DNA of 64,000 nt from the NCBI RefSeq assembly GCF_022682495.2, contig NC_071393.1, positions 99,127,010 to 99,191,009 on the forward strand. The letters run 5' to 3'. The notes beneath the pieces were generated by a model. That model saw only the letters and a program-made list of their open reading frames with translations, made no database searches and had not been told where the DNA came from. This stretch comes from Desmodus rotundus (taxonomy: Eukaryota > Chordata > Mammalia > Chiroptera > Phyllostomidae). The position numbers were made by a program, and so were the translations under genes. Numbering within the stretch: the first letter of the stretch is position 1; the number at the start of each line of letters is the position of its first letter. This document shows, piece by piece, positions 55,115 through 64,000 of the stretch.

Positions 55115-57578
55115 TCTCACAGGTTGTCTAATTTCTGTGGCTTGTAACTGAACATTGCTGGTCAATTCTCCCTCTTCTGGGACATCTTCCTTCAAGGAAA
55201 CTATATGCTGGGCTTCTTCAGTGTAATCATTTTGGTATAAAACACGTTGAAACTTTATATTTTAATTCAGAATAACAGCAAGACAGCCAACAAAGTAATG
55301 CATCATTTTGTCAGGAAGCCATGGAGAACAAAATAGAAGAATTCAACCATGTCTGGCCTCGTGCCCTGATGCTTTCTGGGCTCAGATTCCTGGTGCAGGA
55401 ATCACTGTGTGACTCTGGCTCCCCCAGACTTAATGAGGTCGTGAAGGCACCAGATGGGATTAGTCCCATAGGACTTCAATCCAATACCCTTTGCCTGGGA
55501 GCTTCTCTCCCTTTTCCCCATCCCTGCTCTAGGAGACACATACTCTACTCAGCTTCCAGAAATAGAGCATGTTTGCTCTGTCTTTCAACCAAGCTCTCCC
55601 AAGCTAATGTATCAGAGACAGTCTGAAGTTTGAGCAAAGGTAGGTTCTCTTTCCTCTGACTTTGCTTTACTACTGCCAGGCATGCTAAGGAAAACAACAC
55701 ATATTAGCAAGATACTGATTTCTTATTTTTTCTTCCCCAAAATCTTTCTATTTATATTCTCCAAGTGTCAAAATGGATGTGATTCAGCTGTGACACACCA
55801 AAAGATTAGGCAGCATGGAACTCAACTGACACTCTCTCTCTCAGCATATGGCAAGGTTTGTGGCTGCCAAAAATGATGCAGACTCTTGCCTCTAAATACA
55901 TATGAGCAAAAAACACTCTGTGCTTTGTGAAACCAAAGGCCACGGCTCCACCAGCTTGCACTGTGTAGGTAGTCCTTTTGGACCTGATCAGGCTGAAGTT
56001 CCAAATGACTTCCAAGATCAGTAGGTGGTTTTCCTATGTGGGCTTCATGCCACACTCCTCTCTGAAAGCCTACCTGCCTATAGCCACCTTCCCCATCTTT
56101 CAAGATCTGTTTCCCCAAGTCCCTTTGAAGCAGTCTCCCCCTTACAAAATAATCAGGGAAGTGTTTCCTCAGCATTCACCAGGAGTGCTAGGGCCTGGCT
56201 TATTATTATTCCCCACTAGCAGAGAAGTAGCAAAGATGACTGCTTTCATGCAGAAAATTTTGTGGGTGACTGTTTGGGATGGAGGGGGTAGGAAATGCTT
56301 TATCCCCTTCAAGCTATGGGTTGGTTTTTTAAGTTGTGAGTTTTTATTTGACAGAGCATTTTCCCTGATCAGTGCTGGCTTTAACATCAAGAGACTTATT
56401 GAGAATTTTGTGGCCATCAGGCCCTCTTGAGGGTCTTCTCCAAGACTGCATGAGCCAGAGAAGGGGAGACGTGGGCTCCCATGTTGATGCACCGAGAGTT
56501 GTTCATACAGAGTTGCCATCACTTGACATTGGGATTATGCTTCAATTCAGTTTTCCTCTCCTGTTTTCCCAGAACAATGAGTCTCTATTCAGTTTTAGTA
56601 ATATATGTGGTCACTTTGTAAAATGCCAGCCCATGGTTGCGGGGCTGACAGGAAATGGAAGAGAGCAAGGAAATTTGGACTCATAGCCCATCTTTGTTAA
56701 GCCTTCCAAAGGCCCACTCGGCCATGGTGGTGAGGGCACAAGCCGGCTTTGTCTTGACCCTGGCAGGGAGTCAGAGTCCTATTCTGCCTTCTGGTTTTGT
56801 TCTCCAGACTTCTAAATGGTTTTCTAAATTTTCCTAGCAAGCAATCCCTGTGCAACTGCTGGAGTGTGGGGACATCTGAGTGCTTGAGCTCTTGGTTGTC
56901 AATGTTGGTTTCTAGGGAACCCTCATCCTGGCTCATTTCCACTGAGCCTGAGATGAAGCAATCTCCTCAGAGATGTTTCTTTTAAGTATTGTTTTTACCC
57001 CTTCCTAATGCACTGGGCTCGAAAACTTCAGCGATAAAGTAATGATCATTAAGAATGCCTTAGGACCCTAGAGATGGCTCAACTGTGATTGACTGTTTAT
57101 TCTTCTATTTGTTTAATGGACCCAGGAAGAAAGTGAGAGTCTGTGGCCATCCACCTGATAATCGAAACCTCAGTGAATCCCTGCATAGCTTTGCTCCCTG
57201 CCAAGAGAAGCTGGACTGTTGTATAAGACAGCAAGAGACGGAACAGTTCCTTCCTCAGATCCCAGCCTGAAAGCATCTGACCTGATCTGTGTCTCCCCAC
57301 AACCAGCCCGGTTTGCGGGGGCTGCAGTGGGTGCCCCACCCTGCAACAGAGACCTCAGGGCCACTGGCCTGCTGGAGAGTCCTGTGCCAGCTTCTCCCTG
57401 CCCTGTTGTCATCAAAGCCAGTTGTTGGGTCCGGGTTGAAGGGTCTGGGCTCTTCCTCTTTTGTGACCTCAAAAAGGAGTCCCTGTGGGCTTTCTTAGTC
57501 TATGAGATGGAGAGTGGGAGAAAGAAGCTGCTGACAAAAGAAGTGAGAGTTTTTAAAAACAGCAAATCCCTATGATTA
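55115..57578. other. Unassigned, repeat-poor, GC-richer DNA
   Basis: The longest repeat-free stretch (about 2.4 kb). Many overlapping frames on both strands, up to 150 codons at 55978-56430 (plus) and 118 codons at 57219-57575 (plus), 117 codons on the minus strand. I recognise no domain in any of them and no consistent splice-flanked exon. They are most likely due to the richer GC content. Confidence 0.45.
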
Positions 57579-57579
57579 T

Positions 57580-57700
57580 GAAATCATACATTGTTAGAGC
57601 TAATAGAAGCCTTAAAGATCAACTAGCCAGACCATCTGGCTTTAAAGTAGAGGAAACTGAGACCCAGAAGGATTAAGGGACTTACCTCCTAACTAACACC
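57580..57700 (-). mobile_element. Ancient MIR-like SINE, minus strand
   Basis: 'ACATTGTTAGAGCTAATAGA', 'GCCTTAAAGATCAACTAGCC', 'GTAGAGGAAACTGAGACCCA' are the complement of the SINE at 46440. Confidence 0.68.
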
Positions 57701-57924
57701 TTATTAGAGACACCTTACAACATCAAACATAATAGGGAACAGGCAAGAAAATATTTTCCCAAAACATCATCTCAGGTGCTTTTCATCTTTGTGCCCTCAG
57801 CAGCCTACAGACAGAGAAGGCTCTGTAAATGCTTTGCAGTGATATGCAAAGGTGTGCACCTAGCAAAGGATTGTCCAATGCTGTGATTTTAGCATTCACC
57901 CGTAATTAACTCAATAGATAATGA

Positions 57925-58150
57925 TTATTATGATAGTTAACAATTCCTACATTTACTCCATGCCGGGTATTTTTATTGTATTGTTGCATTTAATCCTCAC
58001 ACCAGCCTTGCGGGTAACAGCACTACCTCCATCTTAGAGAAGGGAGAAAAACAGCCAGAGGTTTGCTACTTATCCACTGCCATGGAGCTGAAAAGTGGTG
58101 GAGTTAAGATTCAAACTAAAGGTGACTGGTTGCAGAGCTCATTCTTACTT
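57925..58150 (-). mobile_element. MIR SINE, minus strand
   Basis: 'GCATTTAATCCTCACACCAG', 'CCTCCATCTTAGAGAAGGGA' and 'GGTGGAGTTAAGATTCAAAC' are MIR in complement. Confidence 0.82.
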
Positions 58151-59928
58151 TACACGCTGTTTCACAGAAATCAATTGTGTGCCTAGCACTGGACTGGGAT
58201 AGTCAGCTTTCTTGAGAAGTTTGCGTTTTCTGGGAAAGAACAGGATCTGCATAGCAGCAGAGATTTGAGTTGGGACAATGGCAGAGGAAGATACCATAGG
58301 AGTGACTGGGATGGTTTTACTGGTGCTCTTGCCTTTTGTTTTCCATCTTTGGGAAGACCCACCTACAAGCGAGAAGAAAGTAGAGACAGGCTTGAAGATT
58401 GATAAGAGGCTGCTGATGTCCAAAGGGAGAATGTGAGGAAGCCAAGAATGGAACTGCTAAGGCTGCAGAGCAGGACAGTGCTTCTCCCTGTGTGCACACA
58501 CATACGTGGAGGTCGGAGCTGCCTGTATTGGGATCTGGGTTTCCTGTTTTTCTGTGTCTGCAGCACATCCGGAAAAAAATGAGTTGGATGGTCTGAAGCT
58601 ATGCAATATGGTTATAACTTTACTTATCCTTTCAGAAATACTTTAACACATATGTACCATATATTCACTAGTACCCCAGACCCTGTGGGTATTGTCAGTG
58701 ATCAACACACAAGGGTCCTCACCCTCTAATGAAGGGGATTACGGTGCAGGGAGGTTAGACCTGTGATTGGGTTGACTGCAGGCACTGTACCAAATCCTGA
58801 CACTATTATGATGATTATGGAGCATTACCTTAAGGAAAGGGCTGAGGCTCTGTGCGTGGAGAAGACAGACGCAGGGAGGAAAGGTAGTTGACATCTCAGA
58901 GAGAAGGGCCATCATGGGAAATAAGCCCTGAGCCTGTGGTTCCTGGGAGAGCTTGGGCAGATGGGAAGTGGGCACTTCTCGTCGATGTTGTACAGGAAAT
59001 TCTGCACTGGCTATGAGAAAGTACTGAAAAGGGCTATTGACTCTTCCATCATTTTATAATACTCTGTCCTCATATGAGTTGGCAAATGGGGTCAGAGGTC
59101 TAGAACTTACAAGGTGGGTGGGAAGGAATCCTTTGAAGCTTCTAACTTGTTGCTTTTCCTATGGTGTGGAGTGGAGAAGTATAAATGACAGAGGCTCACA
59201 GGGGCTTTAGGGAGCAATGGCAAGGCTACACCAGAGCATGGAGAGGAGCAGGGGGACTTGTGTAACTGTGGTTGACCTCCTTAGTTTCAGTATTCTAATA
59301 GGTCTCTGATGTCCTTGGAGCTCCTAACTGTCTTTCTCATTTTGCTGCCTCTCCTGACCGTAGAAATGAGTGTTTTCTACATAGTCCTGTGCACAAGCTT
59401 GAGCGCCAGGGCGAAGGCATACTTACTGGATGCAGAGCTAGAGACTTTCCATTGTTTCTGATTGCCTGAACATACCAGAACTCCCACGGATACCTCTAGG
59501 CTCTTGCTGAGACTTCTCTGTCTGGAGCACCTTTCCCAAGGGCAGCAAGACCCCGCCATGCAGATTATGTGCCCTGTGTAAAGGCACCAAACTGAACAAT
59601 GAAGGGAGGTCTAGTGTCTGCTTACAGCATACACTCTGGGTACCATGGGTAGAGCTGCGTTGACTTAGAAGTAGGGCCTTTTCCTCATTTGAACACGAGA
59701 TCCTGTAGCTGGCTGTGGTGCTGCCTTCCCACACCCCAGCTGTGTAAATCCCACTCATCTGTCAGGATGCACATCTAGTTCATTCTTCACTTGGTCCATT
59801 CCCCACTCCTCAACACTACAACATGCAGAATTAATTGTTCCTTCCTTAGCTTTCTCAGAGAAACTTATTTATGACTCCATTACAATCTTATCGCAGCCTG
59901 AATTATTTTATTATTGCTTTAAATGCAT
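58151..59928. other. Unassigned DNA
   Basis: No repeat family or exon recognised; 58640-58760 may be a decayed L2 piece in complement ('GGTCCTCACCCTCTAATGAA'). Confidence 0.45.
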
Positions 59929-59929
59929 A

Positions 59930-60372
59930 GGATGCTAGGTTGACCGTTTTGTACTTCTTGAAGATACTATTCTCCTATATTTTCTGGCTTCTAATGTTGT
60001 GTGGAGAAACTAGCATCATTTGAATTGCTATCCCTTTGTCTTTTCTCTCTAGATGCTTTTAATATTCTCTCCATTTTGATGTTCATATTATGTTATGATG
60101 GGATTATTTACAGATTTTTAAAATTTATCCTATTTGTGATTTTGTGGGGTTCCTGATGTTTGGGAAATCTTTGGCTATTATCTCTTTGAATATTGTTCCT
60201 TCATCATCCCCTCCATTATCTCCTAGATTTCCAGTGGATATATGGTGGGCATTTTTACTTTATTCTCCATATGTCTGTAACCATTTAAAAAACATTTCCA
60301 TTGCTTTATATCTCTGAGTTGCATTTGGCATATTTACCTCCACATTCCAGTTCACTAATCTAAACTTAGGGG
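59930..60372 (-). mobile_element. L1 5' portion or related fragment, minus strand
   Basis: 'TTTGTGATTTTGTGGGGTTC', 'GATGTTTGGGAAATCTTTGG', 'CTATTATCTCTTTGAATATT', 'CTCCTAGATTTCCAGTGGAT' resemble in complement the region at the start of ORF1 of old L1s. Divergence is high. Confidence 0.5.
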
Positions 60373-60374
60373 TG

Positions 60375-62085
60375 TATATGTCTACATCCACACATTACAT
60401 CTGTAAACTCCTTGAGTCCCTTGGAGGGACTACACATATTTCATCTCAGTGTAGTGTCGCAGCCAGTGAGCAGCAAGTGTTTGCTGAAATGAATCAATTG
60501 GCATGTCTGCGGGGAAATTGTTGGCCTGATCTTCCTGTTCAATCCAAGGGAAAAGTACACGCTGACAAAGAAAGTGGGACTGCAGGGCTCACCGTTGTGA
60601 TAGCGACATGTAAAACTGGTTGGACTGTGCTGTTCTGTCTGTAGTTCTAGGGCAGGTTCAGCCAGGCAGGAACATGTGGCAGGCTTGCCTACCAACCGTG
60701 GCCAAACCAGGCTCTTTTTAAAACAAAACTCCCAAATATCACCCTGCTTATGCAATAAGATTGGGGCAGGAAATGGGACATAATGCCAAGTTAAAAACTT
60801 AGGGAAAAGCCACTTTTGAATTGGGTTACCTCACCCAGTTTGATGTAAGTCTGATCTTGACATTCTCTCTCACTTAGAAACACATGAAGGAAGGTTACCA
60901 TCAAGAAAAAGGAGTTCAGTCAGTGTCAGAAGGCTTGTTTGGACTAGTCATGGTATCTCATCCCAGGTACCAGGTAAATGGGACAAGGGCAGGCAAACAG
61001 TGTCTACAGTACGCCCTTAGAAATACTGGTTGCTGCTGTTAATCATAGCCGTTTATCTTTTAAGTCTCATTAAAATGAAGGTTTGGCCCTGCCATCTCTA
61101 TGGAGCAGATGTCTGCCCCTCAGATGCTGTACTCAGCTGCTGGTGGCCACAGTCATGCACAGGCAGGGTCACAGTCCAGAAAAAATATTCATGACTTCAG
61201 AGGGAGTTTCCCAGTGTGTTTTGGCAAGAGGGGAGGGACGTTGGGAAGGGTGAGTCTCTCCCTGTGGCAGTGTCTGGCATTTGGCCATGCTTCAGTGGGA
61301 GGTTCTTGGGGAAAAACATGAAAATCAGTCTTCAGGGCAGTTCTACAAAAGGGCATGTGATGTCTGCTGCTGTTTGTGTCGTTCCACCCAGTGAAAAAGG
61401 AATCCCAGAGCACGGTGACTTTTCCCCTCACAGCTTACATGATTATCAGGCAAAGCTGCATCTTCTTCTGTTTGTCAGTGCTGCTGTAGAACACTTTCAA
61501 AGCCACAAAGCAAGAGCTGGCCCACTGGCCAGAGCAGGCCATTTGAATGAGGCACCTGATCTGAATGCCTGAACTGGGCATGCTCAGGCGCCTCTAAAGT
61601 GGTCCCAAAGAATGTCAGCAAATTACCATCATTAGATTAAGTTGAATCAAGTTGATTATTGTTAATAATAAACATGTATTAACAAGCATATAGCAGAGGT
61701 GTCTGCGAGGTGAACATTGTAGGATGACTCTCAAAGCCCGGAAGTCAGGGGCACTGACTGAATCCAATCAAAGTAGAAGACAAACCACCACTGGATGACT
61801 CCTGGGGTTCCACGGGAGCCCCCACCTCTCAGGTCAGCACAGAGGGACAGATGGCAGCATCAGTAGGTCAGATTCTGATTTCCTCTGCCTGGAAATCTGC
61901 TTTATCTCAGCTGGAGATTTCAGCTATTCCTGATGGCAGCGAGTTCCATCTGGGCCTTTGGGAAAAATGAACTTTTTCTGAACCATTATAATTTGGAAAG
62001 CTGTTAACAGTTAAGATGTAAAAAGCTCTTCAGAGGTCTTTGTGAGTGTGATTGTTCTCTGTTTTGTGTGAAACAGTCATACCTA
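60375..62085. other. Unassigned, repeat-poor DNA
   Basis: No repeat or exon recognised. Frames of 104 and 118 codons (60441-60755 minus, 61216-61572 plus) have no domain. Confidence 0.45.
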
Positions 62086-62089
62086 TGGT

Positions 62090-62215
62090 AAAAGCTCAAT
62101 GTACTTATAAAATTGAATCTCTCATGCCAAAACCCTGTGACTTATTGTCCCAGAGGTGAGATAAGAATTAAATGAGATAACAATGGTGAAAGTGCTAGTT
62201 TGAAGATGATAATGT
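62090..62215 (+). mobile_element. MIR 3' fragment
   Basis: 'GAATTAAATGAGATAACAAT' with 'GTGAAAGTGCTAG' is the 3' half of MIR. Confidence 0.5.
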
Positions 62216-62689
62216 CATTACCTGCTCCTCTTCTACCTCCCTACGGGAAAGATATGGAAGGAAATTTGAGATAAAGTTCTTTGAGTTTCAGAAATTTGGC
62301 TAGGAGTTGCAGTATGATTTTGATTTTGGATAGAAATCTAGAACAACAGAAAACCAGAGCAGAACTGATTGGCCAGGGTGGCCTTTTTGCTCACGCTAAA
62401 TGTTCTAGGACCACCAAGTGGTCTCTAACCATTTCTTCATTTTGAAGAAAAGCAATCACCTACCTGTTTTGGACAGTCTCTGGCAGCTCCTGCAAACAGA
62501 ACTCAGTCAAAAACTCCCCCAAACATCTCTTTGAGCACAGAGATGGGCAGACACAAGGGACCTGCCCCTGGGGGAACAGCTTCCTCCAGGGTCCAGGAGT
62601 GATGTAGGCCAAGAGTGAACTGTGAAGATGATGAGTGAGTACCCTTTAAAGGGGAAGAAGATTAGCATCAGGGAGAATCCTCAGAGAGT

Positions 62690-63710
62690 GAAGATGGTAA
62701 AACAGGCAAGAGATGGTATTGGTAAGGGCATGAGCTAGGGGTGGAGAGGAGAACAGGAATTTAATAACTATTTAGGAAGTTAAGTTGGAAGGACAAGGAG
62801 ATTGAAAGGAGGGGATGAAGGAGACAGTCAAAGATGACTCCCAGGTTCTAGACCCAATGATGGGTGGTGATGGTTAGGGTGATTCTCCCTGATTGCCTGG
62901 GGCTCTCCTATTAAAATTGAGGGTCCCACATATAGGGAAGCCCCTCAGTCCAAGGCAAATATGAATAATCAGTCACTGCAGTGATGGTTCACCAACTAAC
63001 ATGGGGAGAAATAGAAGAACCTATACACTTGGGAGATGAGGGAGATGATGAGTTTGATTTGGAGCATACAGAATTTGAAATGTTGGTGGACGGCTAGATG
63101 AAGATATCTAGCAGGTACTTGAAATATGAGTCTAGGGAGTCTTTTGACTTAGAGAGAGTGGTTTTAAGGGCCATTAGCACAAGTGGGAGTTTTTTTAGGA
63201 CTATGAAAGTGTATTAAGTCACCCAGGGAATTACTGTGTAGGGGTGTCCAACCTGTGGGCCACACGTGGCCCAGGATGGCTATGAATGCAGCCCAACACA
63301 AAATTGTAAATTTATTAAAACATTATCAATTTTTTGTGATTGCATGTCACAATGTATTTAATATGTGGTCCAAGAGAACCCTACTTCTTCCAGTGTGGCC
63401 CAGAGATGCCAAAAGGTTGGACACTCCTACTAGAGTTAAAAGGGAAGTGGATCTAGAATGAAACTCTGGAGGATGAAATGGTGGGAACTCCAGTGTTTAA
63501 GGAACATGTAGAGAAAGAAGAGCTTGTGAAAGAAACTAGGAAGGAGCAGTCAGAGGAGAATAAAGAGAATAGACTGACCATGGATGGAGTCTTGGTAGCC
63601 AAGTGGCTAGAGAGTGTCTCAAGGCGTGAGTAATCATCAGGGTCAGGGGTAAGACAGATGTCCAGTGCCATGAAAAGAAAAGACTATGCTTTCTCATTAG
63701 TGATCTTAGC
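62690..63710 (-). mobile_element. L2 LINE reverse-transcriptase region, minus strand, interrupted by a hAT
   Basis: On the minus strand the frame 63671-63453 contains TLSSHLATKTPSMVSLFSLF and, at residues 59-63, NTGVP, corresponding to the L2/CR1 reverse-transcriptase stretch before and at the conserved G-V-P-Q-G-S motif (here followed by TISS, so Q-G is lost). The segment 63040-63110 continues the same protein further on (THISSTC-type text for the 'leucine-rich, DIS-W' part). Plus-strand words 'GTCAAAGATGACTCCCAGGT', 'GATGAGTTTGATTTGGAGCA' and 'AGTGTCTCAAGGCG' fit the complement of L2. Multiple stops; long dead. The hAT at 63239-63429 splits it. Confidence 0.78.
63239..63429. mobile_element. 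Non-autonomous hAT element, copy 2
   Basis: 191 bp with ends TAGGGGTGTCC and GGACACTCCTA, and interior 'GATGGCTATGAATGCAGCCC', 'GTCACAATGTATTTAAT', 'CAGAGATGCCAAAAGGTTGG' closely matching 3331-3524. Target duplication is no longer clear (TACTGTG against CTAGAG). The 68-codon plus frame starting at 63255 is non-coding repeat sequence. Confidence 0.82.
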
Positions 63711-64000
63711 TAAAACCCTCTTGCTGGCTGGACAGATAGAAATCAGGTTGCTCCTGGGACAAGCGGATGTGAGCTGAGAAAACAGAGGCAATGAGTATAA
63801 TCTAATCATCTAAGGAACCTGAGAACAAGGAAACGAAAGAGGAAAACTAACAACTAGAAGATCACATATGGTCAAGGGGGAGTTATTTTCTTTAAGATGG
63901 GGAAGAACTGAACAAACTTATAAACAAAGAGGAAAAAATGGGTAAAATGGGGGGCAATTAAAGATACAGTAGCCAAGAGAGGTAAGGAATGGATCACGGC
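63711..64000. other. Unassigned, purine-rich DNA
   Basis: Purine-rich text to the window end; may continue the L2 but no landmark was recognised. Confidence 0.4.

Noticed and set aside
55978..56430. 150-codon plus-strand open frame
   Set aside because: No domain recognised and competing frames of similar length on the other strand; left as a point to test only.
62408..62424. CCACCAAGTGGT as a CTCF site
   Set aside because: Key core G replaced by A and the final C by T; better explained as a chance near-palindrome.
63255..63461. 68-codon open frame
   Set aside because: It falls almost wholly within a non-coding hAT element whose other copy (3331-3524) does not keep the frame.

Overview
This is a non-coding stretch of a mammalian genome, most likely from a yangochiropteran bat. 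No protein-coding exon, intact host gene or classical RNA gene could be supported in 64 kb. The bat assignment rests on seven copies of a tRNA-derived SINE of the VES type (about 160-230 bp, polymerase III box B GGTTCGATTCCC, CT-rich middle, A-rich tail), on L1 3' ends with very G-rich 3' UTRs, on an ORF1-only half-L1 (HAL1) and on short hAT elements. Ancient eutherian repeats (MIR, L2, MLT1 LTRs, MER5A, MER20, old L1) fill much of the rest. The window is probably intergenic or deep intronic. Repeat family names are given from memory of consensus sequences and were not checked with RepeatMasker.

Layout. 0-5.5 kb: a VES SINE inside an old DNA transposon, a strong CTCF-like motif at 2.13 kb, an L1 end, two hAT elements flanking a MIR, and a long L1 3' end on the minus strand. 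5.5-11.6 kb: mostly unassigned DNA, two head-to-tail SINEs, an L2 and MIRs. 11.6-18 kb: sparse, with an MLT1 LTR and MIR fragments. 18-20 kb: an MLT1-type LTR followed by the HAL1 insertion (18.44-19.94 kb), the most gene-like object in the window. 20-28 kb: mainly unassigned, with a deleted mariner at 22.9-23.6 kb, an L2, an RTE-like fragment and a MER5A. 28-39 kb: largely fragments of old L1s in minus orientation, plus a SINE carrying a CTCF-like motif at 35.0 kb. 39-47 kb: MLT1 LTRs, a G-quadruplex-prone block, a truncated bat L1 with a perfect 16-bp target duplication, and L2 and MER5A pieces. 47-53.5 kb: two SINEs, L1 3' end pieces and MER20. 53.5-64 kb: low repeat content, ending in an L2 reverse-transcriptase fragment interrupted by a hAT element.

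Nothing here acts as a gene system. The most notable observations are: the 1.5-kb HAL1 unit with target-site duplications, an almost open ORF1 and no ORF2; a convergently oriented pair of CTCF-like motifs about 33 kb apart, one of them lying inside a SINE; an internally deleted mariner; a fold-back hAT element; and several nested insertions that give a relative time order.
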